From positions 1,544,501-1,608,500 of the forward strand of contig NC_021505.1 of the NCBI RefSeq assembly GCF_000412675.1: 64,000 bases of DNA, read 5' to 3'. Below, in pieces: positions 49,907 through 58,938 of the stretch. Under the pieces are notes generated by a model. It was not told where the DNA came from and made no database searches. It saw only the letters and a list, made by a program, of their open reading frames with translations. The translations under genes and the position numbers were made by a program. Numbering within the stretch: position 1 is the stretch's first letter; the number at the start of each line of letters is the position of its first letter. Origin of the DNA: Pseudomonas putida NBRC 14164 (lineage in GTDB: Bacteria; Pseudomonadota; Gammaproteobacteria; Pseudomonadales; Pseudomonadaceae).

Positions 49907-50836
49907 ATGGCGGGTGTTATGGATTCGGTCAACCAGCGCACGCAGCTGGTGGGGCAGAATCGCCTGGAATTGCTGCTGTTCCGCCTCAATGGCGAACAGC
50001 TTTATGGCATCAACGTGTTCAAGGTCAGGGAAGTGCTGCAATGCCCTGCGCTGACCCTGCTGCCCAAGGCGCACCCTGTGGTGCGTGGCGTTGCCAACAT
50101 CCGCGGGGCGACCATCCCGATCCTCGACTTGTCGATGGCCACCGGGTTGCGGCCGCTGCAGGAAGAAACACGCAACAGCTTCGTGATCATCACCGAGTAC
50201 AACACCAAGACCCAGGGCTTCCTGGTGCACTCGGTGGAGCGCATCGTCAACATGAACTGGGAAGAGATCCATCCGCCACCCAAGGGCACCGGCCGTGACC
50301 ACTACCTGACCGCAGTCACCCGGGTGGACAACCGCATGGTCGAAATCATCGACGTGGAGAAGGTGCTGGCCGAGGTTTCGCCGTCGTCCGAATCGGTGTC
50401 GGCCGGGGTGATCGATGCCGAGGTGCAGGACAAGGCCGTGCTGATGCGGGTGCTGACCGTCGATGATTCGTCGGTGGCGCGCAAACAGGTCAGCCGCTGC
50501 CTGCAGACCGTGGGGGTGGAAGTCGTGGCACTCAATGATGGCCGTCAGGCCCTGAACTACCTGCGTCAGCTGGTGGATGAGGGCAAAAAGCCGGAAGAAG
50601 AGTTCCTTATGATGATCTCGGACATTGAAATGCCGGAAATGGACGGCTATACGCTAACGGCTGAGATCCGCAGCGACCCGCGCATGCAAAAATTGCACAT
50701 CTGCCTGCATACTTCGCTTTCCGGGGTGTTCAACCAGGCAATGGTCAAGAAGGTCGGCGCCGATGACTTCCTGGCCAAGTTCAAGCCGGACGACCTGGCC
50801 CAGCGGGTGGTCGACCGGATCAAGGCAGCGCATTGA
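49907..50836 (+). CDS. cheV: Chemotaxis coupling protein CheV
   Basis: 309 residues. Residues about 15-160 are a CheW domain (LELLLFRLNGEQLYGINVFKVREVL) and 180-305 a receiver domain with the acidic pair LTVDDSS, the phospho-aspartate in MMISDIEMPEMDGY and the lysine of LAKFKPDDL. It couples receptors to CheA, with phosphorylation-dependent adaptation. AAGGAG precedes the ATG. It forms an operon with cheR 49 bases on. Confidence 0.95.
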   Translation: MAGVMDSVNQRTQLVGQNRLELLLFRLNGEQLYGINVFKVREVLQCPALTLLPKAHPVVRGVANIRGATIPILDLSMATGLRPLQEETRNSFVIITEYNTKTQGFLVHSVERIVNMNWEEIHPPPKGTGRDHYLTAVTRVDNRMVEIIDVEKVLAEVSPSSESVSAGVIDAEVQDKAVLMRVLTVDDSSVARKQVSRCLQTVGVEVVALNDGRQALNYLRQLVDEGKKPEEEFLMMISDIEMPEMDGYTLTAEIRSDPRMQKLHICLHTSLSGVFNQAMVKKVGADDFLAKFKPDDLAQRVVDRIKAAH

Positions 50837-50885
50837 AGCAGCCGGGGCAAGCCCCGGCACCAGTGATTGAAAAGAGGCGGCAGTA

Positions 50886-51713
50886 GTGTCTACGGGTAAT
50901 TTGGATTTCGAACAGTTCCGGGTATTCCTGGAGAAAGCCTGTGGCATCCTGCTGGGCGAAAATAAGCAGTACCTGGTTTCCAGCCGTCTCAACAAGCTGA
51001 TGGAACAACAGGGCATCAAGAGCCTGGGCGAGCTGGTGCAGCGCATCCAGGCCCAGCCGCGCAGTGGTTTGCGCGAGCAGGTGGTCGATGCCATGACCAC
51101 CAACGAGACCCTGTGGTTTCGCGATACCTACCCGTTCGAAGTGCTGAAGAACAAGGTGATCCCCGAGTTCATCCGCAACAACCCCGGCCAGCGCCTGCGC
51201 ATGTGGTCGGCGGCCTGTTCGTCGGGGCAGGAGCCGTATTCCATTTCGATGGCCATCGACGAGTTCGAGCGCAGCAACCTTGGCCAGTTGAAGATGGGGG
51301 CGCAGATCGTTGCCACCGACCTGTCCGGCACCATGCTCACCAACTGCAAGACCGGTGAGTACGACAGCCTGGCCATTGCCCGCGGCTTGTCCCAGGAACG
51401 CCTGCAACGCTACTTCGACCCCAAGGGGGCGGGGCGCTGGGCGGTCAAGCCGGCGATTCGCAGTCGCGTCGAGTTCCGCTCGTTCAACCTGCTTGACAGC
51501 TATGCCAGCCTGGGCAAGTTCGACATCGTGTTCTGCCGCAACGTGCTGATCTACTTCTCGGCACAGGTGAAGCGCGACATCCTGCTGCGCATTCACAGCA
51601 CACTGAAACCTGGTGGCTACCTGTTCCTTGGCGCCTCGGAGGCGCTGAACGGGTTGCCGGACCATTACCAGATGGTCCAGTGCAGCCCGGGGATCATCTA
51701 CCAGGCCAAGTAA
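50886..51713 (+). CDS. cheR: Chemotaxis protein methyltransferase CheR
   Basis: 275 residues, GTG start with GAGG eight bases before. The N-terminal helical domain (RVFLEKACGILLGENKQYLV) is followed by the SAM-binding domain (MWSAACSSGQEPYSISM, DIVFCRNVLIYF). It methylates glutamates of chemoreceptors. A terminator follows directly. Confidence 0.95.
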   Translation: MSTGNLDFEQFRVFLEKACGILLGENKQYLVSSRLNKLMEQQGIKSLGELVQRIQAQPRSGLREQVVDAMTTNETLWFRDTYPFEVLKNKVIPEFIRNNPGQRLRMWSAACSSGQEPYSISMAIDEFERSNLGQLKMGAQIVATDLSGTMLTNCKTGEYDSLAIARGLSQERLQRYFDPKGAGRWAVKPAIRSRVEFRSFNLLDSYASLGKFDIVFCRNVLIYFSAQVKRDILLRIHSTLKPGGYLFLGASEALNGLPDHYQMVQCSPGIIYQAK

Positions 51714-51718
51714 TCAAG

Positions 51719-51748
51719 AAGGCCGGCAGCGAAAACTGCCGGCCTTTT
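51719..51748 (+). terminator. Terminator of cheVR
   Basis: AAGGCCGGCAG and CTGCCGGCCTT pair around a six-base loop and are followed by TTT. Confidence 0.9.
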
Positions 51749-51759
51749 TGCTGTATGTG

Positions 51760-51858
51760 CCGGCCTCTTCGCGGGTAAACCCGCTCCCACAGGTTCGGTG
51801 CCGCCCTCGGGTCTTGCACAGGTCCTTGTGGGAGCGGGTTTACCCGCGAAGGGGCCGG
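51760..51858. repeat. REP pair 9 (GCGGGT..ACCCGC type)
   Basis: CCGGCCTCTTCGCGGGTAAACCCGC and its inverted partner enclose about 40 bases. This unit is the form usually given for P. putida REP. Confidence 0.87.
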
Positions 51859-52016
51859 TGCAGGAAAAACACTGACGTCAATTTTTTGGTTTGCCGCTTT
51901 TGCCGCCCGGCAATTGCCGCTTTCGCCGCCCAAGGCGGAAGGCCTTTGCCGCTTTTCTGGCATCACCCTGACACCACCCCACCTCGAAAGCCCATGTTTC
52001 CGGGCTTTGCACTGAT

Positions 52017-52032
52017 TGGCACAGCCCTTGCT
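52017..52032 (+). promoter_or_regulatory. Sigma-54 (RpoN) promoter of flgBCDE
   Basis: TGGCAC-AGCCC-TTGCT, a full match to the -24/-12 elements. The predicted start is about 38 bases before flgB. Confidence 0.92.
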
Positions 52033-52080
52033 ATACCTTGCTCAACGATATTCCGGTCAACCTCCGAAGGTTTCCCCGAC

Positions 52081-52491
52081 ATGAGCATCAGCTTCGACAA
52101 GGCGCTTGGTATTCACGAAAAGGCCATGGGCTTCCGCGCCCAGCGCGCCGAAGTGCTGGCCAACAACATCGCCAACGCCGACACGCCTAACTACAAAGCG
52201 CGTGACATGGACTTCGCCTCTGTGCTGGCCGCCGAAAGCGACAAGCAGCAGAGCGGCCGCTTCGCCATGGACCGCACCAATAGCCGCCACATCGAAGCCG
52301 AAGGCCTCGCCATCGCGGCCGACGATACCCTCAAGTACCGCACGCCGCTGCAGCCATCGATTGACCAGAACACCGTGGACGCGCAGATCGAGCAATCGAA
52401 CTACACCGAAAACGCCATTGGCTTCCAGGCCAGCTTCACCTTGCTCAACAGCAAATTCAAGGGGCTGGTATCGGCCCTGCGGGGAGAATGA
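52081..52491 (+). CDS. flgB: Flagellar proximal rod protein FlgB
   Basis: 136 residues. The N-terminus shows the axial-protein motif LANNIANADTPNYKARDMDF, and the C-terminal helix ends LNSKFKGLVSALRGE. It forms the rod base with FlgC, FlgF and FlgG. It is the first gene of flgBCDE and overlaps the flgC ribosome-binding site. FliE and FlhA partners are not in this window. Confidence 0.95.
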   Translation: MSISFDKALGIHEKAMGFRAQRAEVLANNIANADTPNYKARDMDFASVLAAESDKQQSGRFAMDRTNSRHIEAEGLAIAADDTLKYRTPLQPSIDQNTVDAQIEQSNYTENAIGFQASFTLLNSKFKGLVSALRGE

Positions 52492-52493
52492 CC

Positions 52494-52937
52494 ATGTCCC
52501 TTTCCAGCGTCTTCAACATTGCCGGTAGCGGCATGAGCGCGCAGAACACGCGCCTGAACACCGTGGCTTCCAACATTGCCAACGCCGAAACCGTCTCGTC
52601 GAGCATTGATCAGACCTACCGCGCTCGCCACCCGGTGTTCGCCACCACCTTCCAGGATGCGCAGGCTGGCACCAGCCAGTCGCTGTTCGACGACCAGGGT
52701 GAAGCAGGGCAGGGCGTGCAGGTCAAAGGCATCGTCGAAGACCAGAGCACCCTGGAGGCTCGCTACGAGCCAAACCACCCGGCGGCGAACAAGGACGGCT
52801 ACGTCTACTACCCGAACGTCAATGTGGTCGAGGAAATGGCTGACATGATCTCCGCCAGCCGTGCGTTCCAGACCAACGCCGAGCTGATGAACACGGCCAA
52901 GAGCATGATGCAGAAAGTCCTGACCCTGGGGCAGTGA
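52494..52937 (+). CDS. flgC: Flagellar proximal rod protein FlgC
   Basis: 147 residues from the ATG at 52494. An ATG six bases earlier, overlapping the flgB stop, is also in frame, but GGGGAGA is better placed for the second. TVASNIANAETV is the axial motif, and YPNVNVVEEMADMISASRAFQTN the C-terminal one. Confidence 0.95.
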   Translation: MSLSSVFNIAGSGMSAQNTRLNTVASNIANAETVSSSIDQTYRARHPVFATTFQDAQAGTSQSLFDDQGEAGQGVQVKGIVEDQSTLEARYEPNHPAANKDGYVYYPNVNVVEEMADMISASRAFQTNAELMNTAKSMMQKVLTLGQ

Positions 52938-52949
52938 TAGGAAGCCGAC

Positions 52950-53651
52950 ATGACCACTACCAATTCCACCTCTGACGTCAGCAGCGCGTACCTGACATCG
53001 CTGCAGAAGCAGACGTCGAAGACCGACAGCAGCACCGGTGCTGCCGGCAGCGCGCTGGGCAAAGATGCTTTCCTGCAGTTGCTGGTTACCCAGATGAAGA
53101 ACCAGAACCCGCTCGATCCGCAGGAAAACGGCGAGTTCGTGGCGCAGCTGGCGCAGTTCAGCAGCCTTGAGAGCATGCAGTCGCTCAATGACTCGGTGAC
53201 CTACATCGCGGCTGGGCTGCAATCCTCCCAGGCGCTGCAGGCTTCGTCGCTGGTCGGGCGCAATGTGATTGTCCAGACCGACAAGGCCGTGGTCGACACC
53301 AGCAAGGATATGAAAGGCACTGTCAACCTGACGTCGTCGAGCACCGCCACCTCGGTGGGCATCTACGACAAGGACGACAAGCTGGTGCGCACGCTCGACC
53401 TGGGTACTCAGAAAGCCGGCAAGATCGACTTTACCTGGGATGGCCTGAACGACGACGGCGAAGCAGCGCCAGCAGGTACCTACACCTTCAAGGCTACTGC
53501 CTCGATCGACGGCAAGGCCACGGCCATGACCACCAACCTGCCGGCCTCGGTCACCAGCGTGACCATGGGTACCAACGGTTCGGAGATGACACTCAACCTG
53601 GCCGGGTTGGGCAGTGTTGCGCTTTCCAAAATCCAAAGCATCGGCATCTAG
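52950..53651 (+). CDS. flgD: Flagellar hook cap protein FlgD
   Basis: 233 residues. The N-terminal motif LGKDAFLQLLVTQMKNQNPLDPQENGEFVAQLAQFSSLE is diagnostic. The C-terminal part holds the Tudor-like/FNIII fold (FTWDGLNDDGEAAPAGTYTFKA). It caps the growing hook and is discarded. AGGAA lies six bases before the ATG. Confidence 0.96.
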   Translation: MTTTNSTSDVSSAYLTSLQKQTSKTDSSTGAAGSALGKDAFLQLLVTQMKNQNPLDPQENGEFVAQLAQFSSLESMQSLNDSVTYIAAGLQSSQALQASSLVGRNVIVQTDKAVVDTSKDMKGTVNLTSSSTATSVGIYDKDDKLVRTLDLGTQKAGKIDFTWDGLNDDGEAAPAGTYTFKATASIDGKATAMTTNLPASVTSVTMGTNGSEMTLNLAGLGSVALSKIQSIGI

Positions 53652-53679
53652 GGCCTGAGCAAAACGACAGGAGTTACAC

Positions 53680-55002
53680 ATGTCTTTCAATATCGGCCTT
53701 AGCGGCCTCTATGCAGCAAACAAGGCCCTGAACGTTACCGGCAACAACATTGCCAACGTTGCCACCACCGGCTTCAAGTCGTCGCGCGCCGAGTTCGCCG
53801 ACCAGTACTCCAACTCCATTCGCGGCACCAGTGCCGGCAAGAACGTGGTGGGCACTGGCGTGAAGACTGCCGCCGTGTCGCAGATGTTCACCCCGGGCAA
53901 CATCAATGGCACCGGCCAGGCGCTGGACATGGCCATCGATGGCAACGGCTTCTTCGTGATGAATGACAACGGCTCGAAGATCTACACCCGTGCCGGTGCC
54001 TTCTACAGCGACAAGGACGGCTACGTGGTCAGCTCGTCGGGCGCCAACCTGCAAGGTTATGCAGTGGATGCCAACGGCAAGATCATCCAGGGTGTGCTGA
54101 CCAACCTGCAGATCGACACCTCGAACCTGACGCCGAACCCGACCGGTCGCATCTCCGAGAACGTCAACCTCAACTCCACCGCGACTGCACCCACCCAGAC
54201 GCCGTTCGATCCGACCAACACCGGCACCTACAACTACACGTTCAATACCGACGTGTACGACAGCCAGGGTAACGCGCACCAACTGAACCAGTACTTCGTC
54301 AAGGACGCCACCAGCAACTCCTGGACCATGTACACCACTATCGACGGGCGTAACCCGGCCGACCCGACCTCGACCACGCCGCTGGCCAACAAGCTGCCGT
54401 TCAAGTCTGACGGCACCCTGGACACCGCCTCGATGACGGAAGGTCCGGTAGCCGGCGGCATGACCATAGCCGCCAACAAGACCTTCACCCTCAGCAACTG
54501 GATCCCGGCACAGAAGAACGCCGCCGGTGTATGGGGTGCCAACGGCGCTACCGCCAACGTTGCCGGGGTGAACCTGGACATGCTCGGTACCACCCAGTAC
54601 AACGCCGCCTCCGCCACCACCGCGAAGAGCCAGGACGGCTTTGCCACCGGTGAGCTGTCGGGCCTGACCATCGACGAAAGCGGCAACATGTTCGCCAACT
54701 TCACCAATGGCCAGGACAAGGTGATCGGCCAGGTGGCTATCGCCAACTTTGCCAACCTGCAGGGCCTGACCCCGATTGGTGGCACCAGCTGGAAAGAGTC
54801 CTACGCCTCGGGCGTGCCGGTGATCGGCGCGCCGGACACCGGTACCTTGGGCCAGATTACCGGCGGCGCACTGGAAGACTCCAACGTCGACCTGACCGGC
54901 GAACTGGTCAACCTGATCAAGGCGCAGAGCAACTACCAGGCGAACGCCAAGACCATTTCCACCGAAAGCACCATCATGCAGACCATCATCCAGATGACCT
55001 GA
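53680..55002 (+). CDS. flgE: Flagellar hook protein FlgE
   Basis: 440 residues, typical for Pseudomonas. The D0 N-terminus MSFNIGLSGLYAANKALNVTGNNIANVATTGFK and C-terminus ALEDSNVDLTGELVNLIKAQSNYQANAKTI flank D1-D2 domains rich in Thr and Asn. Its last residues form the inner tube of the hook. GGAG lies seven bases before the ATG. Confidence 0.96.
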   Translation: MSFNIGLSGLYAANKALNVTGNNIANVATTGFKSSRAEFADQYSNSIRGTSAGKNVVGTGVKTAAVSQMFTPGNINGTGQALDMAIDGNGFFVMNDNGSKIYTRAGAFYSDKDGYVVSSSGANLQGYAVDANGKIIQGVLTNLQIDTSNLTPNPTGRISENVNLNSTATAPTQTPFDPTNTGTYNYTFNTDVYDSQGNAHQLNQYFVKDATSNSWTMYTTIDGRNPADPTSTTPLANKLPFKSDGTLDTASMTEGPVAGGMTIAANKTFTLSNWIPAQKNAAGVWGANGATANVAGVNLDMLGTTQYNAASATTAKSQDGFATGELSGLTIDESGNMFANFTNGQDKVIGQVAIANFANLQGLTPIGGTSWKESYASGVPVIGAPDTGTLGQITGGALEDSNVDLTGELVNLIKAQSNYQANAKTISTESTIMQTIIQMT

Positions 55003-55035
55003 TGGTCGCCTGCTAGTGTGGTTTTGTCTGTAATT

Positions 55036-55136
55036 GGGGCTGCCTTGCAGCCCATCGCCGGCAAGCCAGCTCCCACAGGAGGTTGCAATCCCCTGTGGGA
55101 GCTGGATTGCCGGCGATGGGCCGCAAAGCGGCCCCA
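55036..55136. repeat. REP pair 10 (CGCCGGCAAGCCAGC type)
   Basis: TTGCAGCCCATCGCCGGCAAGCC and an inverted, slightly diverged copy lie between flgE and the 60-residue protein. It splits the two hook-basal-body operons. Confidence 0.83.
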
Positions 55137-55157
55137 GGTTCTTCAAGGTTCACGCCC

Positions 55158-55340
55158 ATGAAACGGCTAATGCTCACCGCCCTCCTGGCCATGGCCTTGC
55201 CGCTCTCGGCCGCTCCCGCCCCGTTCTACCAATGGCAAAGCCTGGCCACCGGCCGCTACCTGTGCTCGGCCAGCAACCCGGGCGAGGGTTGGGTGCGCCA
55301 TTCCGGCCCCTACAACAACGCCGCTTGCCGCACCTTCTGA
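55158..55340 (+). CDS. Small secreted protein of unknown function (60 aa)
   Basis: 60 residues. Residues 1-18 are a signal peptide (MKRLMLTALLAMALPLSA). The mature 42 residues (YQWQSLATGRYLCSASNPGEGW, HSGPYNNAACRTF) contain two Cys that could form one disulphide and are rich in aromatic residues. AAGG lies nine bases before the ATG. It is trapped between flgE and flgF on the same strand. I do not know a function; its site suggests a part in the flagellum's periplasmic stage, but it may be a chance insertion with the REP. Confidence 0.7.
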   Translation: MKRLMLTALLAMALPLSAAPAPFYQWQSLATGRYLCSASNPGEGWVRHSGPYNNAACRTF

Positions 55341-55435
55341 CACGCGCTTGCCGCAGGCGGCAAACATCCGCCGACAAACTGACGTTTGTTGCCCCTTGCC
55401 GCGCTGAAACCCCCGTAAACAGGCGGTTTCAGACT

Positions 55436-55451
55436 TGGTTCGATTATTGCT
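55436..55451 (+). promoter_or_regulatory. Sigma-54 (RpoN) promoter of flgFGHIJKL
   Basis: TGGTTC-GATTA-TTGCT. It keeps the -24 GG and -12 GC with correct spacing. The predicted start lies about 38 bases before flgF, as for flgB. Confidence 0.85.
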
Positions 55452-55499
55452 TCGAACCTGCCCAGTGACAGCGCGGCAGCGACGCGCAGAGGAGATACT

Positions 55500-56240
55500 G
55501 TGGACAAGTTGCTTTATGTGGCCATGACCGGCGCCAGCCAGAACGCGCTGGCGCAAAAGGCCCACGCCAACAACCTGGCGAACATTTCCACCAACGGCTT
55601 TCAGCGTGACCTGGAACAGGCGCGTTCGATGCCGGTGTTCGGCGACAGCTTTCCGGCGCGCGCCTTTGCCATGACCGAGCGCCCGGCCACCGACTTCAGT
55701 GAAGGCCCGTTGGTCGAGACCGGTCGTGACCTGGATGTTGCCGTGACCGGCAAGGGCTTCATCGCCGTGCAGGCGCCGGACGGCAGCGAAGCCTACGTGC
55801 GTACCGGCAGCCTGAACATCGACGCCCTCGGCGTGCTACGTGCGGGCAACGGCATGCCGGTGATCGGCAACGGTGGCCCTATTGCCATCCCGCCGGAGCA
55901 GAAGGTTGAGGTCGGCGCCGACGGCACCCTCAGCATTCGCTCCATGGGTGAAGACCCGCGGGTGATGGCCGAGGTCGACCGCATCAAGCTGGTCAACCCG
56001 GACACCAAAGGCTTGACCAAAGGCGTGGACGGTCTGATCCACACCACCTCTGGCCAGCCGGCCGACGCCGACGTCAACGTGCGAGTGGTGGCGGGCTTCC
56101 TGGAAGGCAGCAACGTCAACGCTGTCGAGGAAATGACCTCGGTGCTGGCGCTGTCCCGCCAGTTCGAGCTGCACGTCAAGATGATGAACACGGCCAAGGA
56201 AGGCGACGAAGCCATGGCTCGGGTTTTGCAAATCGGCTAA
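55500..56240 (+). CDS. flgF: Flagellar proximal rod protein FlgF
   Basis: 246 residues, GTG start with AGAGGAGA close upstream. MDKLLYVAMTGASQNALAQKAHANNLANISTNGFQRDL is the axial N-terminus and EGSNVNAVEEMTSVLALSRQFELHVKMMNTA the C-terminus. It opens the flgFGHIJKL operon. Confidence 0.95.
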   Translation: MDKLLYVAMTGASQNALAQKAHANNLANISTNGFQRDLEQARSMPVFGDSFPARAFAMTERPATDFSEGPLVETGRDLDVAVTGKGFIAVQAPDGSEAYVRTGSLNIDALGVLRAGNGMPVIGNGGPIAIPPEQKVEVGADGTLSIRSMGEDPRVMAEVDRIKLVNPDTKGLTKGVDGLIHTTSGQPADADVNVRVVAGFLEGSNVNAVEEMTSVLALSRQFELHVKMMNTAKEGDEAMARVLQIG

Positions 56241-56287
56241 TCACTTTTGAACGGGTGCCGTAAAACAGGCGCACGAGGAGAAACTAC

Positions 56288-57073
56288 ATGCTTCCGGCTC
56301 TTTGGGTCGCTAAAACCGGCCTGTCCGCCCAGGACACCAACCTGACGGTCATTTCCAACAACCTGGCCAACGTCTCCACTACCGGCTTCAAGCGTGACCG
56401 TGCCGAGTTCGCTGACCTGCTGTACCAGATCCGTCGCCAGCCCGGCGCCCAGTCCACCCAGGACAGCGAGCTGCCTTCGGGCCTGCAGGTCGGTACCGGT
56501 GTGCGCATTGTCGGCACCCAGAAGAGCTTCGTCGCCGGCAGCCTGCAGACCACCGAAAACCCGCTGGACATGGCCGTCAACGGCCGTGGTTTCTTCCAGA
56601 TCCTGCAGCCGGATGGCACGGTGTCGTACACCCGTGACGGCACCTTCCACCTGAACTCCGACGGCCAGATCGTCACCGCCAACGGCTACGCCCTGGAGCC
56701 TGCCGTTGTCGTGCCGAACGACGCGCAAACCTTCACCGTCGGCCAGGACGGCACCGTGTCGATCACCACGGCCGGCAACCCTGCAGCGCAGGTGATCGGC
56801 AACATCCAGACTGCCGACTTCATCAACCCGGCTGGCCTGCAGGCCATCGGCGACAACCTGTTCCTGGAAACTGCCGCCAGTGGCGCGCCGCAAGTGGGCA
56901 CCCCGGGCCTGAACGGTTTCGGTACCACCCAGCAGCAGACCCTGGAAAACTCCAACGTCAGCACCGTGGAAGAGCTGGTGAACATGATCACCACCCAGCG
57001 CGCCTACGAGATGAACTCCAAGGTCATCTCCACCGCCGACCAGATGCTGTCGTTCGTGACCCAACAGCTCTAA
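56288..57073 (+). CDS. flgG: Flagellar distal rod protein FlgG
   Basis: 261 residues, the standard length. LWVAKTGLSAQDTNLTVISNNLANVSTTGFKRDRAEF and the C-terminal LENSNVSTVEELVNMITTQRAYEMNSKVI are near-invariant in the family. It forms the distal rod crossed by the P and L rings. GAGGAGA precedes the ATG. Confidence 0.97.
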   Translation: MLPALWVAKTGLSAQDTNLTVISNNLANVSTTGFKRDRAEFADLLYQIRRQPGAQSTQDSELPSGLQVGTGVRIVGTQKSFVAGSLQTTENPLDMAVNGRGFFQILQPDGTVSYTRDGTFHLNSDGQIVTANGYALEPAVVVPNDAQTFTVGQDGTVSITTAGNPAAQVIGNIQTADFINPAGLQAIGDNLFLETAASGAPQVGTPGLNGFGTTQQQTLENSNVSTVEELVNMITTQRAYEMNSKVISTADQMLSFVTQQL

Positions 57074-57109
57074 GCCCTGTCGCTTCGTTACACCCGTGAG
57101 GTATGCACC

Positions 57110-57805
57110 ATGAATCGTCTGTTGTCCGTGTTCGCCCTGGGGGGGGCGGTGTTGCTGGCAGGTTGCGTCGGCCCGACGCCCAAGCCCAACGACCCGTACT
57201 ACGCGCCGGTACTGCCGCGCACCCCGTTGCCGGCAGCGGCCAACAACGGTTCCATCTACCAGGCCGGTTTCGAGCAGAACCTGTACAGCGACCGCAAGGC
57301 GTTCCGGGTGGGTGACATCATCACCATCACCCTCAACGAGAAAACGTCGGCCAGCAAGAACGCAGGTTCGCAGATCCAGAAGAACAGCAAGGCCGACATC
57401 GGCCTGACCTCGCTGTTCGGCAGCACCCCGAACACCAATAACCCGTTCGGTGGCGGTGACCTGTCGCTGGAGGCCGGCTACAACGGCGAACGCGCCACCA
57501 AGGGCGACAGCAAGGCCACCCAGGGCAACACCCTGACTGGTTCGATTACCGTGACCGTGGCCGAAGTGCTGCCCAACGGCATCATCGCCGTGCGCGGCGA
57601 GAAGTGGCTGACCCTGAACACTGGCGAAGAGCTGGTGCGCATTGCCGGCATGATCCGCGCCGACGACATCGCCACCGACAACACCGTGCCGTCCACCCGT
57701 GTGGCCGACGCGCGCATCACCTATTCCGGTACCGGCTCGTTCGCCGATGCCAGCCAGCCCGGGTGGCTGGACCGCTTCTTCATCAGCCCGCTTTGGCCTT
57801 TCTGA
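57110..57805 (+). CDS. flgH: Flagellar L-ring lipoprotein FlgH
   Basis: 231 residues. The signal peptide ends in the lipobox LLAGC, so the mature cysteine is lipidated in the outer membrane. [29 protein letters not shown] and the closing [27 protein letters not shown] are typical. It forms the L ring bushing. Confidence 0.96.
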   Translation: MNRLLSVFALGGAVLLAGCVGPTPKPNDPYYAPVLPRTPLPAAANNGSIYQAGFEQNLYSDRKAFRVGDIITITLNEKTSASKNAGSQIQKNSKADIGLTSLFGSTPNTNNPFGGGDLSLEAGYNGERATKGDSKATQGNTLTGSITVTVAEVLPNGIIAVRGEKWLTLNTGEELVRIAGMIRADDIATDNTVPSTRVADARITYSGTGSFADASQPGWLDRFFISPLWPF

Positions 57806-57817
57806 GTACGGATGACC

Positions 57818-58927
57818 ATGTTCAACGTGAGGCAGCTGATTGCCGCAACCCTGCTCCTGTCCTGTGCCTTCGGTGCGCACGCAGAGCGCCTGAAGGACAT
57901 CGCCAGCATTTCTGGCGTGCGTTCCAACCAGTTGATCGGTTACGGCCTGGTGGTGGGGCTGAACGGCACGGGTGACCAGACCACCCAGACGCCGTTCACC
58001 CTGCAAACCTTCAACAACATGCTGTCGCAGTTCGGCATCAAGGTGCCGGCCGGCTCCGGCAACGTGCAACTGAAGAACGTCGCGGCGGTGTCGGTGCATG
58101 CCGACCTGCCGGCGTTCGCCAAGCCCGGCCAGGTGGTGGACATTACCGTGTCGTCGATCGGTAACTCCAAGAGCCTGCGTGGCGGCAGCCTGCTGATGAC
58201 CCCGCTCAAGGGTATCGACGGCAACGTCTACGCCATCGCCCAGGGCAACCTGGTGGTGGGGGGCTTTGACGCCGAAGGCCGTGACGGCTCGAAGATCACC
58301 GTCAACGTTCCGTCGGCCGGTCGCATCCCCGGGGGTGCCAGTGTCGAGCGGGCAGTGCCGAGCGGCTTCAACCAGGGCAACACCTTGACCCTGAACCTCA
58401 ACCGCCCCGACTTCACAACCGCCAAGCGCATCGTCGACAAGGTCAACGACCTGCTCGGCCCGGGTGTGGCCCAGGCCGTGGATGGTGGTTCGGTGCGGGT
58501 CAGTGCGCCGATGGACCCCAGCCAGCGCGTAGATTACCTGTCGATCCTGGAAAACCTCGAAATCGACCCGGGCCAGGCGGTGGCCAAGGTCATCATCAAC
58601 TCGCGTACCGGCACCATCGTCATCGGCCAGAACGTCAAGGTGTCGCCGGCAGCGGTGACCCACGGCAGCCTGACCGTGACCATTACCGAAGACCCGATCG
58701 TCAGCCAGCCGGGGGCGTTCTCCAATGGCCAGACGGCCGTGGTGCCACGCTCGCGGGTAAACGCCGAGCAGGAAGCCAAGCCGATGTTCAAGTTCGGCCC
58801 GGGCACCACGCTGGATGAGATCGTCCGCGCGGTGAACCAGGTGGGCGCAGCGCCCGGCGACCTGATGGCCATTCTCGAAGCCCTGAAACAGGCCGGCGCC
58901 TTGCAGGCCGACCTGATCGTGATCTGA
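57818..58927 (+). CDS. flgI: Flagellar P-ring protein FlgI
   Basis: 369 residues from the ATG at 57818; an ATG six bases earlier would add two residues. The signal peptide ends AHA before [31 protein letters not shown], the most conserved stretch. It makes the periplasmic P ring with the help of FlgA. It lies 12 bases after flgH. Confidence 0.96.
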   Translation: MFNVRQLIAATLLLSCAFGAHAERLKDIASISGVRSNQLIGYGLVVGLNGTGDQTTQTPFTLQTFNNMLSQFGIKVPAGSGNVQLKNVAAVSVHADLPAFAKPGQVVDITVSSIGNSKSLRGGSLLMTPLKGIDGNVYAIAQGNLVVGGFDAEGRDGSKITVNVPSAGRIPGGASVERAVPSGFNQGNTLTLNLNRPDFTTAKRIVDKVNDLLGPGVAQAVDGGSVRVSAPMDPSQRVDYLSILENLEIDPGQAVAKVIINSRTGTIVIGQNVKVSPAAVTHGSLTVTITEDPIVSQPGAFSNGQTAVVPRSRVNAEQEAKPMFKFGPGTTLDEIVRAVNQVGAAPGDLMAILEALKQAGALQADLIVI

Positions 58928-58938
58928 GGACGGCTCGG

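Larger units (their letters stand above)
51749..52080 (+). other. REP pair and upstream region of flgB
   Basis: 332 bases without a gene: REP pair 9, then a stretch with repeated GCCGC/GGCGG words (51892-51955), then the flgB promoter at 52017-52032. Confidence 0.7.

Noticed and set aside
51880..51960. GCCGC-rich stretch before flgB as a repeat element
   Set aside because: The words are short and irregular; no unit or palindrome of REP type is formed.
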